A stretch of 64,000 nucleotides of DNA. Origin: Phenylobacterium soli (GTDB lineage: Bacteria; Pseudomonadota; Alphaproteobacteria; Caulobacterales; Caulobacteraceae). Under the pieces are notes generated by a model, which saw only the letters and a program-made list of their open reading frames with translations, did no database searches and was not told where the DNA came from. Location of the stretch: positions 868,001 to 932,000 of the forward strand of contig NZ_QFYQ01000001.1 of the NCBI RefSeq assembly GCF_003254475.1. The letters are read 5' to 3'. Of this stretch, positions 1 to 7,221 are shown in pieces. The position numbers were made by a program, and so were the translations under genes. Numbering within the stretch: position 1 is the stretch's first letter; each line of letters opens with the position of its first letter.

Positions 1-2
1 TG

Positions 3-272
3 CTGACCGTTCGCCGCGTGCTCTGGCGTTCGTTCGCACGGGCGATCACCAAGCGCGAGCTCTGGCCCGGCACCGGCAACCGCGAGGAGTTTCGCCGCTG
101 GCTGGACAAGGAGCACCCCATCCGCTGGGCCTGGGACACCTACGACGAGCGGCGGGCGGCCTACGCCGTCCTGTTCGAGGCGCCCGAAGCCGCGCACCTT
201 TCCAAGCACCGGCTGCGCCGCCCCCAGGAGGCGCAACCGCTGCTGGAACGACTGGCCGCTAGACCGGCGTGA
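3..272 (+). CDS. P-loop nucleotide kinase-like protein, C-terminal part (5' truncated by window)
   Basis: The frame is open from the left edge, so this is only the last 89 codons. The segment reading RRVLWRSFARAITKRELW followed by NREEFRRWL resembles the end of adenylate-kinase-like AAA ATPases, often annotated as topology modulation proteins or FlaR-like. In these the R-W-R-T and ELW-x-GNRE signatures belong to the lid and C-terminal helices. The P-loop would lie outside the window and cannot be checked. The stop (TGA, 270-272) overlaps the convergent DUF35 gene by 14 nt. The exact substrate is unknown; it could be a small-molecule or nucleotide kinase. Confidence 0.5.
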   Translation: MTVRRVLWRSFARAITKRELWPGTGNREEFRRWLDKEHPIRWAWDTYDERRAAYAVLFEAPEAAHLSKHRLRRPQEAQPLLERLAARPA

Positions 273-675
273 ACACCGGCACGGGCGGGCCGTTCTCGGT
301 GGGCTGGAACTTCACCTTTACCCGCATGCCGATCTTCAGCCCGTCGGGGGCCACGTCGACGAAGTTGGTCATCACCGCCGGGCCTTCGTCGAGGGTCACA
401 TAACCCAGGGCGTAGGGGCCGGTCGGCGAGCGGTGCATGACCGAGTAGGTGTAGATCACGCCCTCGCCGGGGCTCTCCTGCCAGACGGTGTCGTCGGAGC
501 CGCAGAGCGGACAGATCGTGCGCGGGTACCAGTGGGCCTTGCCGCAGGCGTTGCAGCGCTTGATCAGGAAGCGGCCTTCGGCGGCTGCGTCCCAGAAGGG
601 CTTGGACTCGACGGTGACGGCCGGGGCCGGGATCGGCCGGGTCATCAGGGCGGGCTTTTCTTGGGTCTCGGACAT
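259..675 (-). CDS. DUF35 OB-fold / zinc-ribbon acyl-CoA-associated protein
   Basis: 138 aa. A rubredoxin-like zinc ribbon is visible as C41-x2-C44 and C55-x2-C58, followed by an OB-fold half containing a GPYALGYVTLDEGP stretch typical of the family. DUF35 proteins bind acyl-CoA and partner with thiolase-fold enzymes, including HMG-CoA synthase/thiolase in archaea and the Ltp2 aldolase in steroid degraders. The gene lies 5 nt downstream of the SCP2-type thiolase on the same strand, and its Shine-Dalgarno (GGGAGGCC) falls in the end of that gene, so the two are almost certainly translated as a pair. The start ATG at 675 is well placed. Confidence 0.85.
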   Translation of the reverse strand: MSETQEKPALMTRPIPAPAVTVESKPFWDAAAEGRFLIKRCNACGKAHWYPRTICPLCGSDDTVWQESPGEGVIYTYSVMHRSPTGPYALGYVTLDEGPAVMTNFVDVAPDGLKIGMRVKVKFQPTENGPPVPVFTPV

Positions 676-680
676 GGCGC

Positions 681-1880
681 TTAGGCCTCCCGCTCGAGGA
701 TGACGGTGCCGGAGCCATGGCGCACGCCGAGCGAGCCGCCGGTGCCGTGGGCTATGGCGAGGTCGCAGTTCTGCACCTGCACCTTCGGATGAGCTTCGCC
801 GCGCAGCTGGCGGACCGCCTCGATCACCTTGGTGATGCCGCCGCGGTTGGTCGGGTGGTTGTTGCAGAGCCCGCCGCCGTCAGTGTTGAACGGCAGCTTG
901 CCGACGCCGGAGATGAGGTTGCCGTCGGCTACGAATTTGCCGCCCTGACCCTTCTCGCAGAAGCCGAGGTCCTCGAGCTGCATCAGCACCGTGATGGTGA
1001 AGCTGTCGTAGATCGAGGCGTACTTGATGTCGGCCGGCTTGACGCCAGCTTCCTCGAACGCCCGCGGGCCGGACCACACCGCGCCGGAGTGGGTGAGGTC
1101 GAGGTGCTGGCCGCCGAGCGGGCCCTTGGGCGCCTCGCCGGCGCCGATCACCTTCACCTTCGGCCGCTTCAGGCTCCTGGCGATCTCGGGGCTGGTGACG
1201 ATCAGGGCGCCGCCGCCGTCGGTGACCACGCAGCAGTCCAGCAGGTGCAGCGGGTCGGAGATCATGCGAGAGTTCACTACCTCTTCGACGGTGACCACGT
1301 TCTTCAGATAGGCGTGCTCGTTCCACTGGGCGTGGTGGCTGGCCGCCACCTTGATCCAGGCGAGCTGCTCCGAGGTGGTGCCGTATTCGTACATGTGGCG
1401 CATGGCGCACATGCCGTAGGTGTTGTGGGTGGTGCCGCCGTAGATGTTCTCGAAACCGGCCTCCGGAGGCCCGTCGGAGAGGCCCTGGGGCGCGCCGCCG
1501 CCACCGCCGGCGCGCGAGGCGGGCCGGTTGCCGGTCTGGCGGGGACGCCCGGCCAGGGTGATCAGGGCGACGTTGCACTTGCCGGCCGCGATGGCCTGGG
1601 CCGCGTGGCCGACGTGGACGATGTAGGACGAGCCGCCGGTCTCGGTGGAGTCGAGGTGGCGGACGTTCTTCAACCCCATGTAGTCGAGCATGGAGAGCGC
1701 CCCGAAACCCGGCGCGTCACCGGCGCAGAAGTAGCCGTCCACGTCGTCCTTGGTGAGCCCCGCGTCCTCGAGCGCGCCCTTGGCGCATTCGGCGTGGAGC
1801 TGGGCGGTCGTCTTGTCCGGCGCGTCGCGCGTCGGATGCTCGAACGCGCCCATGATGTAGGCCTTGCCCTTGATGCTCAT
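681..1880 (-). CDS. SCP2-type thiolase-fold protein without nucleophilic cysteine, possible Ltp2-like aldolase
   Basis: 399 aa, full length for the SCP2 / lipid-transfer thiolase group. The place where thiolases carry C-x-S-G reads T81-G-G-S-S85, with no cysteine. The C-terminal C-G-G-G motif is replaced by HGTGG, as in SCP2-like members, and the third motif reads NNHPTNRGG. An IYDSFT segment near residue 290 is of the type that supplies a catalytic tyrosine in Ltp2. Lack of the nucleophile argues against ordinary thiolysis and favours CoA-thioester retro-aldol cleavage together with the DUF35 partner immediately downstream. A GGGG-rich loop at about residue 125 is unusual. The ATG at 1880 has GGGGAG upstream. 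Acyl-CoA ligases lie upstream, consistent with side-chain degradation of a sterol, bile acid or isoprenoid. Confidence 0.8.
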   Translation of the reverse strand: MSIKGKAYIMGAFEHPTRDAPDKTTAQLHAECAKGALEDAGLTKDDVDGYFCAGDAPGFGALSMLDYMGLKNVRHLDSTETGGSSYIVHVGHAAQAIAAGKCNVALITLAGRPRQTGNRPASRAGGGGGAPQGLSDGPPEAGFENIYGGTTHNTYGMCAMRHMYEYGTTSEQLAWIKVAASHHAQWNEHAYLKNVVTVEEVVNSRMISDPLHLLDCCVVTDGGGALIVTSPEIARSLKRPKVKVIGAGEAPKGPLGGQHLDLTHSGAVWSGPRAFEEAGVKPADIKYASIYDSFTITVLMQLEDLGFCEKGQGGKFVADGNLISGVGKLPFNTDGGGLCNNHPTNRGGITKVIEAVRQLRGEAHPKVQVQNCDLAIAHGTGGSLGVRHGSGTVILEREA

Positions 1881-1970
1881 AATCTCCCCGGAAGTATCGG
1901 TCGAAAGAATAGGCGCGCGGCTTAGCGCGGCGCGCGCCGTGCTGTCATCCCCGCACCCAAGGTCAGTCGG

Positions 1971-3446
1971 TCAGGCCGGCTGCTTCAGCCTGGCGATGCG
2001 CTCGTCGCGGAGCGCCGTGCGGCGCACCTTGCCGGCGTCGTCGCGCACCGGCTCGTCGACGAACTCGTAGCTGCGCGGCTGCTTGTAGGTGACCAGCCGC
2101 TCGTTGACGTGGGCTCGGAGCGCGGCCTCGTCGACCTTGCCCTTGGCGTTGACGATCGCGTGGATGCGGTTGCCGAGGTCCTCGTCCGGCAGGCCGATGA
2201 CCGCGCAGGACTCCACCTGCGGATGCTCCTGCAGGGCCGCCTCGATCTCCGCCGGATAGACGTTGGAGCCGCCGACCAGGATCATGTCGGTGCGGCGGTC
2301 GGCGAGGTAGAGGTAGCCGTCCTCGTCGAACCAGCCGAGGTCGCCGAGGCTCTCCCAGCCGTCCGGCAGGGTCTTGGCCGTGGCGCCCAGGTACTTGTAG
2401 GTCGGCGGCGTGCCGGGGGCGCGGCGCATGTAGATCTCGCCGGTCTGGCCGGCCGGCAGTTCGCGGCCCTCGTCGTCGCAGACCTTCATCTCGCCAAAGG
2501 TGACGCGGCCGACCGAGCCCTTGTGGGTCAGCCATTCGGAACCGGAGATGATGGTGATCGCCTGGGCCTCGGTGCCGGCGTAGAGCTCCATCACCACCTC
2601 GGGCCCGACCCAGTGGATCCAGGCCTCCTTCAGCCAGGCCGGGCACGGCGCGGCCATGTGCCAGAGGGTCTTCAGGCTGGAGAGGTCGTACTTGGCCTTG
2701 GTCTCGTCCGGCAGGTGCCAGATGCGGTTCATCATGGTCGGCACGAGGTAGAGCCAGTTGGCCTTGGTCCGCTCGACTTCGGCGATGGTCGCCTCCGGGT
2801 CGAAGCGCGGCATCAGCACCAGGTGGCCGCCCAACTGGGTGGTGCTCATCATCATGCCGAAGGGGGCGTTGTGGTAGAGCGGCGCCGGGATCAGGGCGAT
2901 GGAGTCGGGCTTCAACTGGAAGCCGCCCTGCTCCGGCGTCTCCTTCGGCGAGACGCCCGGTTGGCCTGACAGGATCAGCTTAGGCCGGCCCGTGGATCCG
3001 CCGGACGTCGGCGCCTTCGAGATCGGCGGGATCGCATCCGGCAGATCGCTCTCGTCGTCGCTCATGGCGGCGAGCGCCTCGGCGGTGAGCAGCGGCCGGT
3101 CGATCTGGTGCTTGAACTCGCCGATCACCACCGGCGTCTGCGCCAGGTCCATGATCGCCTCGAGCTCGCCCTTTGGCAGACGGAAGGAGATCGGCTGCGG
3201 CGTCGCGCCGAGCTTCCAGATGCCGTAGCAGGCTTCCACGAAGCCGACGCTGTTGGGCAGGCCGACGGTCACCAGGTTGCCCTGCTTCACGCCGAGCGAG
3301 GCGAGGGCGCGGGCGATGCGATTGGTCCGGGCGTGCAGCTCGGCGTAGGTCCGCGTCGTGCTCCCGCAGGTCACGGCGGGGGCGTTGGGCTGGAAATGGG
3401 CGTGCTGCTTGAGCTTGGCGCCGAAAGAGATGAATTCGTCCGACAT
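1971..3446 (-). CDS. Class I adenylate-forming acyl-CoA ligase
   Basis: 491 aa. The AMP-binding P-loop is T147-SGGSTGRPK156, and the A8 hinge region is seen as GDLGWFDEDGYLYLADRRTD followed by GGSNVYPAEIE. The C-terminal catalytic lysine region reads DDAGKVRRTALRD. The pattern resembles the bile-acid or short/medium-chain CoA ligase branch more than long-chain FadD. It activates a carboxylic acid to its CoA thioester at the expense of ATP. It lies 90 nt upstream of the thiolase/DUF35 pair on the same strand and is divergent from a second ligase. The substrate cannot be read from sequence. The ribosome site before 3446 is weak. Confidence 0.88.
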   Translation of the reverse strand: MSDEFISFGAKLKQHAHFQPNAPAVTCGSTTRTYAELHARTNRIARALASLGVKQGNLVTVGLPNSVGFVEACYGIWKLGATPQPISFRLPKGELEAIMDLAQTPVVIGEFKHQIDRPLLTAEALAAMSDDESDLPDAIPPISKAPTSGGSTGRPKLILSGQPGVSPKETPEQGGFQLKPDSIALIPAPLYHNAPFGMMMSTTQLGGHLVLMPRFDPEATIAEVERTKANWLYLVPTMMNRIWHLPDETKAKYDLSSLKTLWHMAAPCPAWLKEAWIHWVGPEVVMELYAGTEAQAITIISGSEWLTHKGSVGRVTFGEMKVCDDEGRELPAGQTGEIYMRRAPGTPPTYKYLGATAKTLPDGWESLGDLGWFDEDGYLYLADRRTDMILVGGSNVYPAEIEAALQEHPQVESCAVIGLPDEDLGNRIHAIVNAKGKVDEAALRAHVNERLVTYKQPRSYEFVDEPVRDDAGKVRRTALRDERIARLKQPA

Positions 3447-3674
3447 CTGGTCGTTTCGTCCCGGGCTGGCGGGCCAGCGATTTCCTGGCCGCGCCTTGAA
3501 AAATGGCGATCCGCCTTATGGCTGGCGGTGCCTCACTTTCCTCCGGCGAAGGCGGCGATAGCAAGGCTTCTCATGCCGCAAAGCCGCCGCCGGGCTTTGG
3601 GGGCTGACGCTGGGGCGCCCTTGGGCTAAGAGGCTTCCGCATACTCAAAACATTTGTTTGAAGGAGGATCGGCC

Positions 3675-5222
3675 ATGTCCGCCGAGGAGCTGCTCGCCCA
3701 AGATTTCGGGACCATCGAGGCGGTGATCCGCGAGCAGGCCAAGGAGCTGAAGGACAAGCCGGCCCTGGTCGACGCCAGGCGGGTGATCTCCTACGCCGAG
3801 CTCGACGCCCTGATGGACCGCATCGCCACGGCCCTGCAGCGCGACGGCGTGGGCAAGGCCGATGTCGCCGCGATCTGCGCCAGCAGCTCGGTCGAGTATG
3901 GCGCGGCCTTCTTCGGCATCCTGCGCGCCTCGGCCACGGTGGCCCCGCTCGCCCCCTCCTCGACGCCCGAGAGCCTGATCGTCCAGCTCAACGACAGCGG
4001 CGCGAAGGTCTTCTTCCTCGACGCTCAGCTCGCCGAGCACATGGCCGGGGTGATGGATCAGGTGAAGGCCAAGCGCGTCTCGCTCGACGGCTCGGCCGCC
4101 GGCCAGCCGTTCGAGGACTGGCTGGCGCCGGTCGGCGCGAAGCCGCAGCTGCACGAGGTCGACCCCGACCAGGGCTTCAACATCATCTACTCCTCGGGCA
4201 CCACCGGCGCGCCCAAGGGCATCGTCCAGCCCCACCGCATGCGCTGGGGCCAGATCCGCCGCGGCGTCTATCCCGGCGACTCCGTGACGATGATCTCGAC
4301 GCCGCTCTATTCGAACACCACGCTGGTCTCGTTCCTGCCGACGATCTCCAACGGCGGCACCGCGGTGCTGATGCCGAAGTTCGACGTCCACCAGTTCCTG
4401 ACCCTGTCGCAGAAGCACCGCGCCACCCACGCCATGCTGGTGCCGGTGCAGTACCGCCGGCTGATGGACCACCCCGAGTTCGACAGCTTCGACCTGTCGT
4501 CCTACCGGATGAAGTTCTCCACTTCCGCGCCGTTCTCCGCGGCCCTCAAGCGCCAGGTGCTCGACCGCTGGCCGGGCGGGCTCGTGGAGTACTACGGCAT
4601 GACCGAGGGCGGCGGCTCCTGCGGCCTGCAGTGCCACGAATTCCCGGACAAGCTGCACACGGTGGGCCGGCCGCTGCCGGGCCACGACATCCGGCTGATC
4701 GACGAGGACGGCAAGGAAGTGGCGCAAGGCGAGATCGGCGAGGTGGTCGGCCGCTCGGGCGCGATGATGGTCGGCTACCACAACCAGCCGGGCAAGACCT
4801 CCGAGGCCGAGTGGTGGTCGCCCGAGGGCCTGCGCTACATCCGCACCGGCGATGTCGGCCGCTTCGACGAGGACGGCTTCCTGACGCTCATGGACCGCAA
4901 GAAGGACATGGTCATCTCGGGGGGATTCAACATCTATCCGAGCGACCTCGAGGCCGAGCTCGCCAAGCATCCGGATGTCGTCGAGAGCGCCGTCGTCGGC
5001 GTGCCGTCGGAGAAATGGGGCGAGACGCCGGTGGCCTTCGTGGCGCTGAAGCCCGGCGCCAAGATCAGCGCCGAGGAGCTCAAGGCCTGGCTCAACGAGC
5101 GGGTCGGCAAGACCCAGCGTCTGGCCGACCTCAAGCTGGTGCCGACCCTGCCGCGCAGCCACATCGGCAAGATCCTCAAGCGCGAGCTGCGCGACGAATA
5201 CAAAGGTGTGGCGATCGCCTAA
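3675..5222 (+). CDS. Class I adenylate-forming acyl-CoA ligase
   Basis: 515 aa from the ATG at 3675, chosen over the in-frame upstream 3654 because AAGGAGGA lies 5 nt ahead of it. The P-loop is Y172-SSGTTGAPKG182; the adenine motif is YYGMTEGGG; the hinge is YIRTGDVGRFDEDG followed by GGFNIYPSDLEAEL; the final lysine motif is HIGKILKREL. All active-site signatures are intact. It is divergent from the ligase at 1971-3446 but not very similar to it, so it is not a recent tandem copy. The family includes fatty-acyl and aryl-CoA ligases, and the substrate is unknown. Its stop codon overlaps that of the following convergent gene. Confidence 0.88.
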   Translation: MSAEELLAQDFGTIEAVIREQAKELKDKPALVDARRVISYAELDALMDRIATALQRDGVGKADVAAICASSSVEYGAAFFGILRASATVAPLAPSSTPESLIVQLNDSGAKVFFLDAQLAEHMAGVMDQVKAKRVSLDGSAAGQPFEDWLAPVGAKPQLHEVDPDQGFNIIYSSGTTGAPKGIVQPHRMRWGQIRRGVYPGDSVTMISTPLYSNTTLVSFLPTISNGGTAVLMPKFDVHQFLTLSQKHRATHAMLVPVQYRRLMDHPEFDSFDLSSYRMKFSTSAPFSAALKRQVLDRWPGGLVEYYGMTEGGGSCGLQCHEFPDKLHTVGRPLPGHDIRLIDEDGKEVAQGEIGEVVGRSGAMMVGYHNQPGKTSEAEWWSPEGLRYIRTGDVGRFDEDGFLTLMDRKKDMVISGGFNIYPSDLEAELAKHPDVVESAVVGVPSEKWGETPVAFVALKPGAKISAEELKAWLNERVGKTQRLADLKLVPTLPRSHIGKILKRELRDEYKGVAIA

Positions 5223-6529
5223 CCGGCCGGGAAGGGCAGGGGCGTCTTCGGCGGCGCCCAGATGCGCGGGGCGTCCAGCGGGCTCGCCACCAGCAGCCGT
5301 CCGCCGAGGTTGGCGCGCTTCAGGCCCTGCACCTCGTAGAGCCCCTCGAAGGCGTCGGCGCCGTCGGCCGACTTCAGCAGGGCCTTCAGCGTCCCCTTCG
5401 AGGTCACCGCCTCGGCGGTCTGCATCAGGCCGGTGTCGCGGGCGCCGGCGACGATGACGATGCGGTTGCCGCCAGGCCCGCGGAAGGCCGCGAAGTAGCC
5501 GAGGTCGCGCTGGCTCGATTGGCCCTCGACGGGGCCCCCCTCCTGGCTCTCGTAGCGGCGGCCGGTCTTCAGGTCGACGAGCTCGTCGTAGGTCTCGCCG
5601 ACCCGGAAGCGGGAGCCGGCGAACACCGGATCGCGCAGCAGCTTCAGCCCGCTCAGATAGCCGACGTAGAGCACGTCGTCGCGCTTCAGCATCTCGGGCG
5701 TGAGGTCCGAGGCGGTGATCACCCGCACCTCGTCGTGGCGGCCGGTGCGCGGCGCCAGCACGGGCATCAGCTCGCGCAGCGCCTGGGCCGCGCCGACCGG
5801 CAGGTAGGAGAGGTCGAGGTCGCGGTAACGACCCACGAGGTCCGGATGGTCCATCAGCCAGGTGTCGAGGTCGGCGGCGGAGTTGACGCCGTATTCGCGC
5901 ACCAGACGCCCGGCCCCGGTCGCCTCGTCGAGGTCGCCGAAGATGTAGTAGTCGCCGACCACCACCAGCAGCGGCCGGTCGCGATCTAGGAGCTGAGCCC
6001 ACGGCGCGGTGCGGCGCAGGCCCTCGTAGCCGTCGCGGTGCGCCGCCCACCAACCGGCCCAGGCGGCGAGGTTGAGCGCGACCAGCACAGCCGCCGCGAT
6101 GCGCCAGGGCCTGCGGGTCGGCGCCGGCGGCGGCGCGACGGCCTCGGCGACGGCGGCCGCCACGGTCTCCAGCCGGTACTCGCCGCGCGGCACCACGAGG
6201 CGCACCTCGTCCTCACGGCCGGGCCCGGCATAGAATTCCTCCAGCTTGCGGCGCAGGCGGTGGACGGCGACCCGCACCGAGGCGTCCTGCGCCCCGTCGA
6301 AGCCCGCGTCGCGGCCGAACACGGCGGCCGCCACCTCCAGCTCCTTGGGCTTGCGGCCTTCCGTGGACGCCCCGGCCAGGAAGTCGAATAGCCGGTTCAG
6401 CACCTCGGACCGGCCGAGCGCCTGCCGCGCCCGCAGGCGCCCCGCGAGTTCTGCGATGTCCTCGGCGGCCACGCCGCTCCCCCCGCCCGTTCTTTGTGTC
6501 TGTAACGTCGCTGTAACGGCGCCTGACAC
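5219..6529 (-). CDS. Membrane-anchored winged-helix protein of unknown output
   Basis: 436 aa from a GTG at 6529; a later GTG near residue 20 is also possible. Residues of about 35-115 look like an OmpR/PhoB-type or bacterial-transcriptional-activator winged helix, with a recognition-helix-like segment around DASVRVAVHRLRRKLEEFY and a wing VPRGEYRLE. A proline/alanine linker is followed by one membrane helix (about 140-162, IAAAVLVALNLAAWAGWW). About 270 residues would then lie in the periplasm, with no motif I recognise. This topology is that of ToxR/CadC-type one-component regulators. Genes with the same wHTH-TM layout are common in Caulobacterales. It is transcribed away from the cytochrome/receptor pair and may sense an envelope cue. 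Function not established. Confidence 0.65.
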   Translation of the reverse strand: MSGAVTATLQTQRTGGGSGVAAEDIAELAGRLRARQALGRSEVLNRLFDFLAGASTEGRKPKELEVAAAVFGRDAGFDGAQDASVRVAVHRLRRKLEEFYAGPGREDEVRLVVPRGEYRLETVAAAVAEAVAPPPAPTRRPWRIAAAVLVALNLAAWAGWWAAHRDGYEGLRRTAPWAQLLDRDRPLLVVVGDYYIFGDLDEATGAGRLVREYGVNSAADLDTWLMDHPDLVGRYRDLDLSYLPVGAAQALRELMPVLAPRTGRHDEVRVITASDLTPEMLKRDDVLYVGYLSGLKLLRDPVFAGSRFRVGETYDELVDLKTGRRYESQEGGPVEGQSSQRDLGYFAAFRGPGGNRIVIVAGARDTGLMQTAEAVTSKGTLKALLKSADGADAFEGLYEVQGLKRANLGGRLLVASPLDAPRIWAPPKTPLPFPAG

Positions 6530-6627
6530 CGTAATTAAGCGGACGGACGCCGGCTTGGCAAAGTAAGGCTGGGTCGCCGCCGCTCGCAGACCGGCGAGTC
6601 AAAACGAGGATCCGGGGGGAACAGAAC

Positions 6628-7203
6628 TTGAAGCGCACCGCCACAACCATGCTCGCCTGCTTGAGCGCCGCTGTCCTGATGGCCGCCTGCTCGCAACCGA
6701 AGCCCGCGGCCAAGGCCGAGGCCGGCGCCGCCAAGTTCAACACCAGCCTGCCGATGGACGAGTTCATGGGCCACGTGGTCGACCCCGCCTCCTTCCAGTA
6801 CTGGGAGGGCTCCGGCACGGAGGTCACCGCCAAGGGCGAGAAGGACCTGTCGCCGACCACCGAGGAAGGCTGGACGAAGCTCGAGAACGCGGCGGCCACG
6901 CTCATCGAGGCGGGCAACGCCATGCAGTTGCCGGGCCGCGCCCGCGCGCCGGAAGCCGACTGGTACCGCCACAGCCAGGTGCTCATCGAGCGCGCGGTGG
7001 CCGCCAAGGCCGCCGCCGAGAAGCACGACAAGGAAGCGGTCTTCAAGGCCGGCGCGGCGCTCTACGAGGAGTGCACCGCCTGCCACGAGCAGTACGTGAT
7101 CCAGCCGGAGCTGAAGGCCAACGGCCCGGCCAAGGGCGATCCCCTGCCGCCGCTGCCGGCCGACATCCAGGCCAAGGTCGCCGCCAAGGCGGCCGGCAAG
7201 TAG
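6628..7203 (+). CDS. Lipoprotein c-type cytochrome (monohaem)
   Basis: 191 aa from a TTG at 6628 with GGGGGGAA upstream. The N-terminus is a lipoprotein signal with lipobox LMAAC (acylated Cys21), so it is anchored to a membrane facing the periplasm. A single haem site C149-TAC-H153 lies near the C-terminus. The N-terminal part is helical and resembles cytochrome c'-like or DUF-type electron carriers, but no distal ligand can be assigned. The TonB-dependent receptor starts 18 nt after the stop, suggesting co-transcription. Its role as an electron carrier or sensor is inferred. Confidence 0.72.
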   Translation: MKRTATTMLACLSAAVLMAACSQPKPAAKAEAGAAKFNTSLPMDEFMGHVVDPASFQYWEGSGTEVTAKGEKDLSPTTEEGWTKLENAAATLIEAGNAMQLPGRARAPEADWYRHSQVLIERAVAAKAAAEKHDKEAVFKAGAALYEECTACHEQYVIQPELKANGPAKGDPLPPLPADIQAKVAAKAAGK

Positions 7204-7221
7204 CGTCCAGCAAACAGCATC

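Noticed and set aside
3644-3660. Inverted repeat CAAAACA-T-TTGTTTG ahead of the second acyl-CoA ligase
   Set aside because: Only 5 of 7 positions pair, within an AT-rich spot next to the ribosome site; could be chance.
3645-6053. 802-codon open frame on the minus strand over the acyl-CoA ligase
   Set aside because: It is antisense to a ligase with complete motifs, and its protein is Arg/Gly/Ala-rich without any domain. High-GC DNA leaves such frames open.
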